Assembly (NCBI RefSeq): GCF_002087085.1 | Contig: NZ_MWQY01000011.1 | Coordinates: 62,001-126,000 of the forward strand | Origin: Marispirochaeta aestuarii | GTDB lineage: Bacteria > Spirochaetota > Spirochaetia > JC444 > Marispirochaetaceae | Reading direction: 5' to 3' | Length of the DNA: 64,000 nucleotides | In this document: positions 16,416 through 25,045 of the stretch, one piece after another | Layout of the letters: every line of letters begins with the position of its first letter | Position numbering within the stretch: position 1 is the first letter of the stretch | Notes under the pieces: generated by a model | The model's input: only the letters and a program-made list of their open reading frames with translations | The model's database searches: none | Told to the model about the DNA's origin: nothing | Made by a program: the position numbers and the translations under genes

Positions 16416-18209
16416 CTAGAAAAACGTTACTGCACCTTCCTGGGTTCCGGTTTCCACCGAGAAGCCGCCGATCTCTCCGGCCCGTGCCTTGTGGGCGTAG
16501 ATGGTAAACTGGTTGACGATCTCCTGCAGCCGTTGCTCCCGGATTTCCCATTTTTCCTGTCCCCGCTCATTGAGGATCTGGGCTTTGCGGGAGGCGGCGG
16601 AATGGGCGGTGCGTTCGAAGATTTCCATGATGGATCTGGCCTGCTGACTGAGTCCGGCCAGTCGTTCTCTGTCTGCGTCGGTGGAACCGAAGAGTTCCCG
16701 GAATTTGAGGTTGAAAAGGGTGAACCCCTGCATGGTACGGACAATCTCGTCGTTGGTATCCTTCAGTTTTCCGTAGAGGCGCTGAATCTCCAGGGTGAAA
16801 GAGGATACAAGGTCGGTTTCCTGGCGATAGGAGTCGCGAAAGCCTTCCTCCGCTTCCTGGGCAGTCTCTATGAACTCCTTGGTTGTCTCCAGGGCGCTCT
16901 CCACGTCGGAAAAAATGCGGTCCGTAAGGTTCCTCATCTCCTGGACCGTAGACTGCATTCCCTTGAGTATCTGCCGCTTGGCGACCTCTATGCGTGCCGC
17001 AACATGAATGTTCCTGAAACGTCCGACAAGGGTGGTGAACTTCTGAAAGCCCTCTTCCAGTCCCTGGATGCGGCCGAGAAACGCGGAGTTGGTGGTGCGC
17101 ATGTTCTGTTTCAGCTTCGGGACCTTGCGGGTGTTCTTTAACATGGCCCCCAGCTCGTTTTCCGACTGGTGAAACAGGTCGTAGATGCCGTCGTCCCTGG
17201 ATTCGCCCTCGATCTGCCGGGAAATGAAGATGTCCCGTTCGTGTTCTATGGTCTCGACGGCCTTTTTTACCTCTTCAATGCTGGAAACAAAGGTCTCGGA
17301 ATTCTCGGTGATCGCCGCGGCGATATTCTCAAGAAGGTATGAGCCGAGATTGGCCACCTGTTCGAGAAAGGTCAGTTCGTCCAGCAGCCAGTCCTCCCGG
17401 CCGTTGCCGTTATGAGAGTCATCGATGCTCTGGATCTTGTCCAGGGTTATGCTGATCTGGTCCACCGTCTGCCGGATAATGTCCTGGGTCTGAACAGCTT
17501 CCATCATCCGGATAAGGGGCTGCCGGATATCGTCCGCCCGGGTGCGCAGGGTCTTGAAGAAATTCACGATCCTGGTAAGGCGTTCTTCGATGGTGGAGAA
17601 GTAACTGAAGAGCTTGTCGCCGAAACTGTAGAATATTCTATCCTGTTCCTGGGTTATCATATCGGCGGTTCTCTGGACTTCCTCAAAATAGGATTGTATC
17701 TGTTTTCCCTCGGTGGTCAGGTTTTTCGCCTCTGATATGGTTTTAGCGGAGATCCGCCTCAGCTCATCGGTAACATGGGAAAACCCGCCGCCTTCCTGTC
17801 CCGCCTTCAGGGCGACTACCATGGCGTTGAGGGAGATGAGCTCCATCTCCTCGGTATTGAAGGTGATGGCGGCGATGAGCTCCTCCAGGGTATCAAGACG
17901 TTTGATACTCTGTTTCAGCATATCGAGCAGGCTGTTGTCGGAACTGCTCAGAGAAGAAAAGGAGCTGTGGGTCTGCTGAATACAGCCCTTCGTATTGTCC
18001 ATAATCATGTGCAGAGCGTCGAGTCCGTTGCCGCCTTCCGCCGCTATGAGGCTGATCTGTCTGTCCGCGTCGGTAAATCCGCTGTCGAACTCCTGCAGCA
18101 TCTTCGGATACTCTTCCGCTATGTGGGTATAGACAGCCTCGGTAGTTTCGATGAGGTCGTTCAGCTTGCCGGCAAGTTCTTGTCTGGTAGATTCCTGAAG
18201 TACATTCAC
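16416..18209 (-). CDS. Soluble methyl-accepting-chemotaxis-like coiled-coil protein
   Basis: Protein of 597 residues, almost wholly helical, with no membrane segment or sensor domain. Residues about 120-152 (EEMELISLNAMVVALKAGQEG, then GFSHVTDELRRIS) match the MCP hairpin tip but are diverged: the canonical LLALNAAIEAARAGE is not kept. Shortly after, MEAVQTQDIIRQTVDQI (D243, Q247) resembles the DxxxQ phosphatase helix of CheZ. It could be a cytosolic chemotaxis adaptor or a CheY-P phosphatase; both are inference. The start is GTG, without a Shine-Dalgarno sequence, 7 nt after a perfect TATAAT. Confidence 0.72.
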   Translation of the reverse strand: MNVLQESTRQELAGKLNDLIETTEAVYTHIAEEYPKMLQEFDSGFTDADRQISLIAAEGGNGLDALHMIMDNTKGCIQQTHSSFSSLSSSDNSLLDMLKQSIKRLDTLEELIAAITFNTEEMELISLNAMVVALKAGQEGGGFSHVTDELRRISAKTISEAKNLTTEGKQIQSYFEEVQRTADMITQEQDRIFYSFGDKLFSYFSTIEERLTRIVNFFKTLRTRADDIRQPLIRMMEAVQTQDIIRQTVDQISITLDKIQSIDDSHNGNGREDWLLDELTFLEQVANLGSYLLENIAAAITENSETFVSSIEEVKKAVETIEHERDIFISRQIEGESRDDGIYDLFHQSENELGAMLKNTRKVPKLKQNMRTTNSAFLGRIQGLEEGFQKFTTLVGRFRNIHVAARIEVAKRQILKGMQSTVQEMRNLTDRIFSDVESALETTKEFIETAQEAEEGFRDSYRQETDLVSSFTLEIQRLYGKLKDTNDEIVRTMQGFTLFNLKFRELFGSTDADRERLAGLSQQARSIMEIFERTAHSAASRKAQILNERGQEKWEIREQRLQEIVNQFTIYAHKARAGEIGGFSVETGTQEGAVTFF

Positions 18210-18216
18210 GCTGTCA

Positions 18217-18245
18217 ATTATAGGTCAGGATTATGCTGAAATCAA
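18217..18245 (-). promoter_or_regulatory. Promoter of the MCP-like gene, leaderless type
   Basis: Minus strand: -35 TTGATT (18240-18245), 17-nt spacer, -10 TATAAT (18217-18222), 7 nt to the GTG at 18209. This is the best -10 match of the leaderless group. Confidence 0.7.
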
Positions 18246-18287
18246 TCGAAAAGCGATCCTCTCCAGGGCTGTTTCCCCGGTGGGGAC

Positions 18288-18314
18288 AAAAAAAGACCGG
18301 CCCCGAAGGGCCGG
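18288..18314 (-). terminator. Rho-independent terminator of the sugar ABC ATPase gene
   Basis: Minus strand: seven-base-pair stem CCGGCCC / GGGCCGG (18297-18314) closed by the stable tetraloop TTCG and followed by a run of seven T (18288-18294), 20 nt after the stop of the ATPase gene. Confidence 0.9.
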
Positions 18315-18334
18315 CAGGGACTAAAGGTCGGTTT

Positions 18335-19432
18335 TTATTTATACGGAATTGTTTTTTCGCTCTCCTGTTCGAAGAAGAGTACCTTGTTCATGTCGGGTTT
18401 CAGATAGATTGCGTCTCCCACCGAAGGCTGAACGCTCGGGGCGACCTTGGCAATCATGGTGTGTTTCTTTGTCTTTACATAGAGATGGGTCTCTGCTCCC
18501 AGGGGCTCGATGACTTCGACAGTGGCTTTGATAACCTTGTCGTCGGCGGTTTTGGTCTCGTAGAGGTCTTCCGGACGTACGCCGAAGGTTACCTCTTTGC
18601 CGACGTAACTCCTGATACTTTCCGCGTAGCGTCCTTCGATCTCGATGGAGAAATCCCCTTCGTCGGCAAACAGCTTGCCTCCCTCCTCCTTGATGGTGAC
18701 GTTGGCAAAGTTCATGGGGGGAGACCCGATAAAGCCGGCAACGAAGCGGTTGTTCGGTTCGTTGTAGAGATTGAGGGGGGTGCCGATCTGCTGGATAAGC
18801 CCGCCCTTCATTACGACGATCTTGTCCGCCATGGTCATGGCTTCCACCTGGTCGTGGGTTACATAGACCATTGTCGCCTGGAGCCGGTTGTGCAGGGCTG
18901 AAATCTCCGCCCGCATCTGGACCCTGAGTTTTGCGTCCAGGTTGGACAGGGGTTCGTCGAAGAGGAACACCTTGGGTTTACGTACGATGGCACGGCCTAC
19001 GGCGACGCGCTGGCGCTGACCGCCGGAAAGAGCCTTGGGCTTTCTGTCCAGCAGCTCCTCGATATCGAGGATCTGGGCGGCTTCCTTGACCCGGGCGTCG
19101 ATCTCGTTCTTTGGAAATTTCCTGATCTTGAGCCCGAAGGCCATATTGTCGTAGACCGACATGTGGGGATACAGGGCATAGTTCTGAAAAACCATGGCAA
19201 TGTCCCGATCCTTGGGGGGGACATCGTTGACGATTTTGCCGTCGATGGTGAGTTCACCCTCGGTAATGTCCTCGAGACCGGCGATCATGCGCAATGTCGT
19301 GGTTTTTCCACATCCGGAAGGGCCGACCAGTACTACGAATTCCCGGTCCTCTACAGTGATGTTCGCGTTGTCGACAGCGCGAACGTTCCCATCGTAAACC
19401 TTTACGATGTTCTTGAGTTCTACGTTAGCCAT
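18335..19432 (-). CDS. Sugar ABC transporter ATP-binding protein, MsmK/UgpC/MalK type
   Basis: ATPase subunit of a CUT1 carbohydrate importer, 365 residues. Walker [17 protein letters not shown], signature [14 protein letters not shown], Walker [18 protein letters not shown]-loop [14 protein letters not shown], then a C-terminal OB-type regulatory domain (from about 240). No permease genes are adjacent, so it probably energises several sugar importers encoded elsewhere, as MsmK-type ATPases can; this is inference. GGAGG precedes the ATG. It has its own promoter and terminator. Confidence 0.95.
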   Translation of the reverse strand: MANVELKNIVKVYDGNVRAVDNANITVEDREFVVLVGPSGCGKTTTLRMIAGLEDITEGELTIDGKIVNDVPPKDRDIAMVFQNYALYPHMSVYDNMAFGLKIRKFPKNEIDARVKEAAQILDIEELLDRKPKALSGGQRQRVAVGRAIVRKPKVFLFDEPLSNLDAKLRVQMRAEISALHNRLQATMVYVTHDQVEAMTMADKIVVMKGGLIQQIGTPLNLYNEPNNRFVAGFIGSPPMNFANVTIKEEGGKLFADEGDFSIEIEGRYAESIRSYVGKEVTFGVRPEDLYETKTADDKVIKATVEVIEPLGAETHLYVKTKKHTMIAKVAPSVQPSVGDAIYLKPDMNKVLFFEQESEKTIPYK

Positions 19433-19461
19433 TAATGACCTCCAATTATCTTATAAAAACC

Positions 19462-19490
19462 ATGGTACAGTGGAAAATTTCAGCTGTCAA
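19462..19490 (-). promoter_or_regulatory. Promoter of the sugar ABC ATPase gene
   Basis: Minus strand: consensus -35 TTGACA (19485-19490), 17-nt spacer, -10 TACCAT (19462-19467), with a leader of about 24 nt carrying GGAGG. Confidence 0.7.
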
Positions 19491-19504
19491 TGAAAAATGG
19501 CTGT

Positions 19505-20515
19505 CTATTTGCCGCTTACAGAGCTGTAATCGGCCCTGAGGGCCAGGCTTTTCCGGACCGGTTCCGCCTCCGGGTTATCCATCAGGTGCAGAAGAATCTG
19601 TGCAGAGCTGATCCCCAGTTCATAGTGGGGTTGAATCAGGCTGGCCATGCCGCTTGAAAATCCTTCCGGATCTCCTCCAAAGCGGATGACCGCGTAATCC
19701 CTGTTCAGAACCAGTCCTTTGCCGGTCAGGATTTCTTTTACCCGGAGGGACAGGCTGTAGGTTGTACAGAAAAAACCCAGTTTTTTTCCTCTGTGGGCTC
19801 GTACCGTATCCGCTAATGCCTTTTCAAGGTCACCTGCGTTTCGGTCCTGCCGGCCAAGAAGCAGGCGTCTGCATTCCGGTATCTGCCGGGTGAATCCGTC
19901 TATCCGCTCCCGCAGGGATGATGCACTTATATTCAGGGAAACCACGGTACAGACTTCGCAGCCCTGAGCGATCAGATACTCCGCTGCTGCGGTGCCCCCC
20001 TCCCTGTCTTCCTGCAGAACCCGGCTTCCTGTGTAGCCTTCGGGAATCCTGTCGATCATTACCAGGGGAAGCTTTTTTCCGGCGATCAGTTCCAGGTGAG
20101 GTCGCGGAGGAGATTCTGTTTCGTAGCCGCAGGTGGGTGCCATCAAAAGGCCGTCGATTCCCCGGCGCAGGAGTTCTTCCGTGTTACGGGCTTCCGTTTC
20201 ATGCCTGAAACGGCTGGTCATGAGAATCATCATATAGTTTTGCGCCGAAAGGACATCCTCGATTCCCCGCAGCATGTGAACCATGAAGCTTTCAAAAATA
20301 TCGGGAAAAATAATGCCGATGGTTCTGGAGCTGCCGGCATTCAGCGTCTGGGCAAAGTAATTGGGCGTATAGTTCTCTTTTTTTACGGTTTCGAGAATGC
20401 GGTTCTGGGTTTCCCGACTTATTCGATACTGATCTCCCTTGCCCTGGAGTACCAGGGAAACAGTGGTGCGGGAGACTCCCAGCTCCTGGGCAATGCTTTT
20501 CATGGTTTTTTTCAT
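19505..20515 (-). CDS. LacI-family transcriptional regulator
   Basis: Repressor-type regulator of 336 residues. N-terminal HTH and hinge: MKSIAQELGVSRTTVSLVLQ, then ETVKKENYTPNYFAQ. From about residue 62 (RTIGIIFPDIFESF) a periplasmic-binding-like effector domain follows. A GAGGGG precedes the ATG. It is transcribed away from the lyxose isomerase operon; a LacI-type palindrome between them overlaps that operon's -10. The effector is presumably a sugar or sugar phosphate of the pathway. Confidence 0.93.
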   Translation of the reverse strand: MKKTMKSIAQELGVSRTTVSLVLQGKGDQYRISRETQNRILETVKKENYTPNYFAQTLNAGSSRTIGIIFPDIFESFMVHMLRGIEDVLSAQNYMMILMTSRFRHETEARNTEELLRRGIDGLLMAPTCGYETESPPRPHLELIAGKKLPLVMIDRIPEGYTGSRVLQEDREGGTAAAEYLIAQGCEVCTVVSLNISASSLRERIDGFTRQIPECRRLLLGRQDRNAGDLEKALADTVRAHRGKKLGFFCTTYSLSLRVKEILTGKGLVLNRDYAVIRFGGDPEGFSSGMASLIQPHYELGISSAQILLHLMDNPEAEPVRKSLALRADYSSVSGK

Positions 20516-20533
20516 GTCCCCTCACTTTATAAC

Positions 20534-20562
20534 TTGCGGGAATCTCTGACAAGATTTAGAAT
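20534..20562 (+). promoter_or_regulatory. Promoter of the lyxose isomerase operon
   Basis: -35 TTGCGG (20534-20539), 17-nt spacer, -10 TAGAAT (20557-20562). The operator at 20559-20582 covers the -10 and the start site. Confidence 0.6.
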
Positions 20563-20582
20563 GCTTACCTAGGTTAGCATTC
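20559..20582. promoter_or_regulatory. LacI-type operator
   Basis: 24-nt palindrome with arms GAATGCT and AGCATTC around central ACCTAGGT; only one symmetric pair breaks the symmetry. A central odd-even CG/CTAG-type palindrome is usual for LacI-family sites. It lies between the divergent regulator and operon, overlapping the operon's -10, as expected for repression by the adjacent regulator. Confidence 0.75.
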
Positions 20583-20609
20583 AGGAATTCCGGAAAAGGA
20601 GATCTTTCC

Positions 20610-21293
20610 ATGAAACGAAGCGAAATCAATGCAATTCTCCGGGAGGGAGATGAGTTTTTTAAATCCAGCATGTGGCATCTTCCCGAGTGGGCATACTGGT
20701 CACTGGATGAGTGGAAACAGTACAGCCATCAATGCTCAGCAGTTTTTGCCCATTCCCTGGGCTGGGACATTACCGATTTCGGAAGTGGAGACTATCTTAA
20801 AAGAGGGCTTTTTCTCTTTACGCTCCGGAACGGCGTGAATGGCCAGCCGGGAAAACTGTATGCCGAAAAGATCATGATAGTCAGAGAGGAGCAGGAAACC
20901 CCTTTTCATTACCATAAACTGAAACAGGAAGACATCATCAACCGGAGCGGGGGGAATCTCCTGTTCAAGCTCCGTCATACCAGTGACGGTACGGCAATGG
21001 ATGAAGAGCGGCCTGTGGAGATCCTGATTGATGACAGAAGCCGTACTGTTCAGCCGGGAGAGACGCTGTGCCTGAAACCGGGACAGAGCATCTGTCTGGA
21101 GCCCGGGGTGTACCACAGGTTTTATGGGGAAACGGGAGAGGGAACGGTCCTGGTCGGCGAGGTGAGCCTGGTCAATGACGATGCAGCGGATAATTATTTT
21201 TACGAGTCCCTCGGCCGATTTCCGGAAATTGAGGAGGACGAGGAACCGCTTTACCTGCTCTCCAGCGACTACTCAAGGTTTCTGGGGGTATAA
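20610..21293 (+). CDS. D-lyxose ketol-isomerase-like cupin
   Basis: Protein of 227 residues matching the D-lyxose isomerase family (EC 5.3.1.15), which interconverts D-lyxose and D-xylulose and often D-mannose and D-fructose. The single cupin barrel carries the metal ligands in PFHYHKLKQEDI (His100, His102, Glu107), and a later His in EPGVYHRFYGE. AAAAGGAGA lies upstream. It is the first gene of an operon with a PfkB kinase and an MtlD-like dehydrogenase, controlled by the divergent LacI regulator. The in vivo substrate is not fixed by sequence. Confidence 0.85.
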   Translation: MKRSEINAILREGDEFFKSSMWHLPEWAYWSLDEWKQYSHQCSAVFAHSLGWDITDFGSGDYLKRGLFLFTLRNGVNGQPGKLYAEKIMIVREEQETPFHYHKLKQEDIINRSGGNLLFKLRHTSDGTAMDEERPVEILIDDRSRTVQPGETLCLKPGQSICLEPGVYHRFYGETGEGTVLVGEVSLVNDDAADNYFYESLGRFPEIEEDEEPLYLLSSDYSRFLGV

Positions 21294-21295
21294 AC

Positions 21296-22477
21296 GTGAC
21301 AATCTCCGGTACCGGATGCTGTCTGTATGATTATCTGTACAGGGATGTCTCCTTGGAGTCCCCGAATTTCCGGAAATTCCTCTCCAGTTTGCCTGGAGAC
21401 GGCGGTCTTACGCCGGGAGGCCTTGTATTTGCGGAAAGTCTTTCCCGATTTGCAGGACTTCCTGCGGAAGAGTGTATCGCAGCTCTCACACAGGGCCGAA
21501 AACCAGACAAGGTCAATCTGGGAGGACCGGCTGTGGTGTCCATGATTCACGCTGCCCAGGTTCTGCCGAAGGAGTGGAATATTCAGTTTTACACCTGCCT
21601 GGGGGACGACCCTGAATCGGAGAGGCTGATGGAAGACCTGAAGCGCTTTCCCATGGCCCTGTACACCGACCGGGCTCCCGGCTGTTCGGTGCCTTCAACG
21701 GTGGTGCTCTCGGACCCGTCCTGGCATGACGGAGCGGGGGAGCGCAGTTTTGTGAACACCCCGGGAAGTGCCCTGGCCTTCTCTCCGGATATGCTGGATG
21801 AGGGGTTCTTTCGAAGTGACATATGCCTCTGGGGCGGCAGTGCCCTTGTCCCGCCGCTTCATGACAATCTGGCTTTCCTGACAAAAAAGGCGAGGGAGCG
21901 GGGCAGTCTCAATGTTGCGGGGACCGTGTATGATTTTCGACATCAGGCGGCTGACCCTGTACATGCCTGGCCTCTGGGGACCCATGAAAATCCGGCGTAT
22001 CCCTGGATCGATATCCTCATTACAGACAGGGAGGAGGCCCGGCGTCTCTCCCTGCAGGAGGATGTCGAGGATGCCGCGGAGTTCCTGCTGGCGCAGGGTT
22101 GCGGTGCCTGCATCATTACCCGGGGAAAGGACGATGTTTATGTAAAAACCCGCTCGGATCTCTTTCGATCTGTCCCGGGGAAATTTTTCCCGGTGAGCGA
22201 ATTAATAGTGTTCGACCTGGCGGAAAACCCGGAAAAGAGGGGCGACACTACCGGCTGCGGAGATAATTTTATGGGCGGGGTTCTGGCCTCCGTTGCCCGG
22301 CAGATGGATGCGGATCCAGCCGGTCCTGTGGATCTTGAGGAAGCTGTTGTCGAAGGGATCTGTGCCGGCGGGCTGGCACTCTATCATGTCGGAGGTGTCT
22401 ATGCTGAAAAGTATCCCGGGGAAAAACAGAAGAAAATCGAGGAAATAAAGAGCAGCTACACGGGTCAGTCTGCATGA
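21296..22477 (+). CDS. PfkB-family sugar kinase
   Basis: Ribokinase-fold kinase of 393 residues, longer than the usual 310-330. It has the family GG motif (KVNLGGPAVVSMIHA) and the signature GDTTGCGDNFMGGVLAS with the catalytic Asp and anion hole. The N-terminal 60 residues (DYLYRDVSLESPNFRKFLSS) are unlike ordinary ribokinases. GTG start 2 nt after the isomerase stop. It presumably phosphorylates the ketose formed by the upstream isomerase or a related polyol; the exact substrate is not visible. Confidence 0.85.
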   Translation: MTISGTGCCLYDYLYRDVSLESPNFRKFLSSLPGDGGLTPGGLVFAESLSRFAGLPAEECIAALTQGRKPDKVNLGGPAVVSMIHAAQVLPKEWNIQFYTCLGDDPESERLMEDLKRFPMALYTDRAPGCSVPSTVVLSDPSWHDGAGERSFVNTPGSALAFSPDMLDEGFFRSDICLWGGSALVPPLHDNLAFLTKKARERGSLNVAGTVYDFRHQAADPVHAWPLGTHENPAYPWIDILITDREEARRLSLQEDVEDAAEFLLAQGCGACIITRGKDDVYVKTRSDLFRSVPGKFFPVSELIVFDLAENPEKRGDTTGCGDNFMGGVLASVARQMDADPAGPVDLEEAVVEGICAGGLALYHVGGVYAEKYPGEKQKKIEEIKSSYTGQSA

Positions 22478-23661
22478 AAGGTGAGGTCCTGGTTTTCGGA
22501 GCGGGAAATATCGGCCGTTCGTTTATAACCCCCCTCTTTCTGGATGCCGGCTATACCGTCCATCTGGCGGATATCAACACAGAGCTGATTGCGGCGCTGA
22601 AACAGGCCGGCTCCTACACCATCCGGATATGTGCAGGGGAAAAGGAGTCTGTTCGAAGGGTGGAAGGTTTTTTTCCCCTGGCTCTTACAGATCACCAAAC
22701 CCTTGATCCACTGTTGCGGCGAGTGCCTCTTATGGTGACCTGCGTGGGTCGGGCCGGACTGGAGGCGGTGGCCTCCCTGATCGGTGAGATGCTTCCCGGG
22801 CGAAGAGGAGAAAACGGGGAGTTCCTTCCTCTGGATATTATTCTGGCGGAGAATCTCAGGGATGCCTCGGAAGTCTTTCGCCGGAAGATTCTGCAGCCCC
22901 TGAAGGGAGATTTTCCGGTGGAAAGCCACCTGGGGCTGGTGGAGACAAGTATCGGCAAGATGGTCCCTCTTCTGACTGAAGAAGAACGGCGGCGGAATCC
23001 CCTGAGCCTGAAGGCCGAAGCCTATAATACATTGATTCTCGATCGGGACGGCTTTGTCGGCCATCCTCCCGAATCACCGTCGATCAGACTGGTATCTCCC
23101 ATTCGGGCCTGGGTCGATCGAAAGCTTTTTCTGCACAACATGGGTCATGCCGCCGCTGCCTATCTGGGACGGCTCTATTTTCCCGGAGAAGCCTCTCTGG
23201 CTCCCCTGATGCAGTATGCGTGGTTTTTCTCTGAAATCCGGAATGTGATGATGGAGGGGGCTGAAATATTGCTCAAAGCTTACCCGGAGGTCTTTAGCCT
23301 CTCTGAACTGAAGGATCATGTTGATGACCTGCTTGAGCGTTTTGCCAATCCTTCCCTGGGGGACTCGGTCCAGAGGATCGGGCGGGACCTGTCCCGAAAA
23401 CTTGGGCGAAACGATCGGATAACAGGAGCCCTGCGGGAAGCCGTCACGCACAGGCTTCCGATGGAGGGCCTTGGACGGGTCTATCTGGCCGCCCTGGTAT
23501 TTGAGGAGGCAAACCCGCAGAGTCCGGACCATGATATTGCGCGAATGTTCAGGGAAGAGGGGCTGGAAGCGGTTTATTCCAGGATATCCTGCGGAGGGGA
23601 AGTTCCGGATGAAATCGATCACAGAATCATTACGGAACTTAAGCGTCTCCACGCCGGCTGA
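22474..23661 (+). CDS. Mannitol-1-phosphate 5-dehydrogenase-like polyol dehydrogenase
   Basis: Long-chain polyol-specific dehydrogenase of 395 residues. The N-terminus VLVFGAGNIGRSF is the NAD-binding site of MtlD; GLVETSIGKMVP and KLFLHNMGHA hold the catalytic Lys-Asn-His set in MtlD spacing. Similarity is closer to MtlD (phosphorylated substrate) than to UxuB/mannitol 2-dehydrogenase. It overlaps the kinase gene as ATGA. With kinase and isomerase it could feed fructose-6-phosphate or a pentulose phosphate into central metabolism. Confidence 0.82.
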   Translation: MKGEVLVFGAGNIGRSFITPLFLDAGYTVHLADINTELIAALKQAGSYTIRICAGEKESVRRVEGFFPLALTDHQTLDPLLRRVPLMVTCVGRAGLEAVASLIGEMLPGRRGENGEFLPLDIILAENLRDASEVFRRKILQPLKGDFPVESHLGLVETSIGKMVPLLTEEERRRNPLSLKAEAYNTLILDRDGFVGHPPESPSIRLVSPIRAWVDRKLFLHNMGHAAAAYLGRLYFPGEASLAPLMQYAWFFSEIRNVMMEGAEILLKAYPEVFSLSELKDHVDDLLERFANPSLGDSVQRIGRDLSRKLGRNDRITGALREAVTHRLPMEGLGRVYLAALVFEEANPQSPDHDIARMFREEGLEAVYSRISCGGEVPDEIDHRIITELKRLHAG

Positions 23662-23676
23662 TACGCGGAGGTCGGT

Positions 23677-24942
23677 TTACCTCTGGGGCTGCTGATTGAT
23701 CCATCGTTCGATACTGCGGCTGAGATTCTGAGATGCGGGGACCTCATTCAGCTGGGACTGCAGCCAGGGGAGAATGCTCTCACTTTTCAGGTCGTTCCAT
23801 ATATCCGGCAGGGCAGGGGGGAACTCGATAAAAGATGCCGGAGGTACATGCCCAACCAGCTCGGGAAAAAACCGGGGCAGTTCAATCTCGTTTACTCCCT
23901 GCAGGGAAGAGAAGCCCCCGGCAATGCCGAAATGCCGCATCCGCTTGTACTGGCTGGTTTCAAGCAGCAGCGCCTGGTTTTCGGGACGAAAAAACCACTC
24001 GAGAAAAGCCCTGGCAGCAGTGCTTCTTCCCGCTGTCCTGGGGATTCCTGCAAAAACCATATCTTCCCGAACCGGTACCTGGTTCTCATGGGAAATCCAG
24101 CGGAAATCAAGGTGTTCCCGGTCGGCGGGGGGAATAAAAAAATAGGTGTCTATATGGGAAAAAGCAAAGAGTATTCTTCCTGAGTTAACCAGCTTGTAGG
24201 GGGGTTCATACATGTACTTTTCGATAAACTCAATGTCCGCCTCCCATCCTCCGTTAACCTCTTCGATCCACTCCCGCATGTCGGATATACCCCGGTCGAG
24301 GCTTTCCTGGTTCCATACAAGGGTGCCTTCCATGGTTTCCCGGAAGTCCACATTGAGAAGCCTCAGCCAGGTGAAGGCTGCTTCGGGGTTCCATCTGGGG
24401 GAATAGCCGAGGACTGTACGGGAGGGGTGCAGTTCAGGGAATCCTGCAGCGTGTTCCCTGATCTGTCCAAGGCTCAGATCAAAGCTCTCGATTTCTCTGT
24501 AACTGTCCAGAAAGAACATCAGGGGTAAGGAAAAGGATATCGGCAGCAGGGTCTGTTTTTCTTCGAAGACCCCGAGATCCAGGATACCGGGGTAAAATTC
24601 CTCAGTCTCGAGCTGTCCGTCCTCTATCATTCGGTCCAGGGACTGGAAGAGGGGGATGGTGCGCCGGTCGTTAAGGAAGGATCCGATGACGATATCCGGC
24701 TGGACCTCTGCCTGTCTGACCGCCAGGGCCGGAGAGGGCTTGTAGACAACGGATACCATGTACTCGTTCTGGGAGGTATTGAAGATTTCGGCATACGCGG
24801 CAATCTCTGCCTGGTCGGTCCAGAGCAGGGCGGGGTCGTTGTTGAAGCGCTGGCAGCCTGTGAAGGGAGTGATTAGAGCCGCCAGTAGTACGAAACCGGT
24901 AAGAAAAATTATATGCCGTCGGATAGAGCTCGCTTTGTTCAC
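23677..24942 (-). CDS. Sugar ABC transporter substrate-binding lipoprotein
   Basis: Extracellular solute-binding protein of 421 residues (MalE-like, SBP family 1). From GTG 24942 it has a signal IIFLTGFVLLAALITPFTGC with lipid-anchored Cys30. The body shows family features such as AEIAAYAEIFNTSQNEYMV and, near the C-terminus, RTAGRSTAARAFLEWFFRPE. No permeases are adjacent. Longer in-frame starts exist, but a TTGACA/TACTGT promoter lies just upstream of 24942, ending 6 nt before it, so the shorter form is preferred. It converges on the MtlD-like gene. Confidence 0.82.
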   Translation of the reverse strand: MNKASSIRRHIIFLTGFVLLAALITPFTGCQRFNNDPALLWTDQAEIAAYAEIFNTSQNEYMVSVVYKPSPALAVRQAEVQPDIVIGSFLNDRRTIPLFQSLDRMIEDGQLETEEFYPGILDLGVFEEKQTLLPISFSLPLMFFLDSYREIESFDLSLGQIREHAAGFPELHPSRTVLGYSPRWNPEAAFTWLRLLNVDFRETMEGTLVWNQESLDRGISDMREWIEEVNGGWEADIEFIEKYMYEPPYKLVNSGRILFAFSHIDTYFFIPPADREHLDFRWISHENQVPVREDMVFAGIPRTAGRSTAARAFLEWFFRPENQALLLETSQYKRMRHFGIAGGFSSLQGVNEIELPRFFPELVGHVPPASFIEFPPALPDIWNDLKSESILPWLQSQLNEVPASQNLSRSIERWINQQPQR

Positions 24943-24948
24943 GTCCAA

Positions 24949-24978
24949 ACAGTACGGATTTCTGCGGCTCCTTGTCAA
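24949..24978 (-). promoter_or_regulatory. Promoter of the binding-protein gene, leaderless type
   Basis: Minus strand: -35 TTGACA (24973-24978), 18-nt spacer, -10 TACTGT (24949-24954), 6 nt to GTG 24942; no Shine-Dalgarno sequence between. Confidence 0.6.
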
Positions 24979-25045
24979 CGCCGCTGTTTTGCCCGTCATC
25001 TTCCGGGGGATTGCGGAAAGACCGGGAGCGGGATATCCTTTTTTC

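Noticed and set aside
23668-23684. Terminator between the MtlD-like and binding-protein genes
   Set aside because: Only a 5-6 bp stem (GAGGT / ACCTC) without a following T run on either strand.
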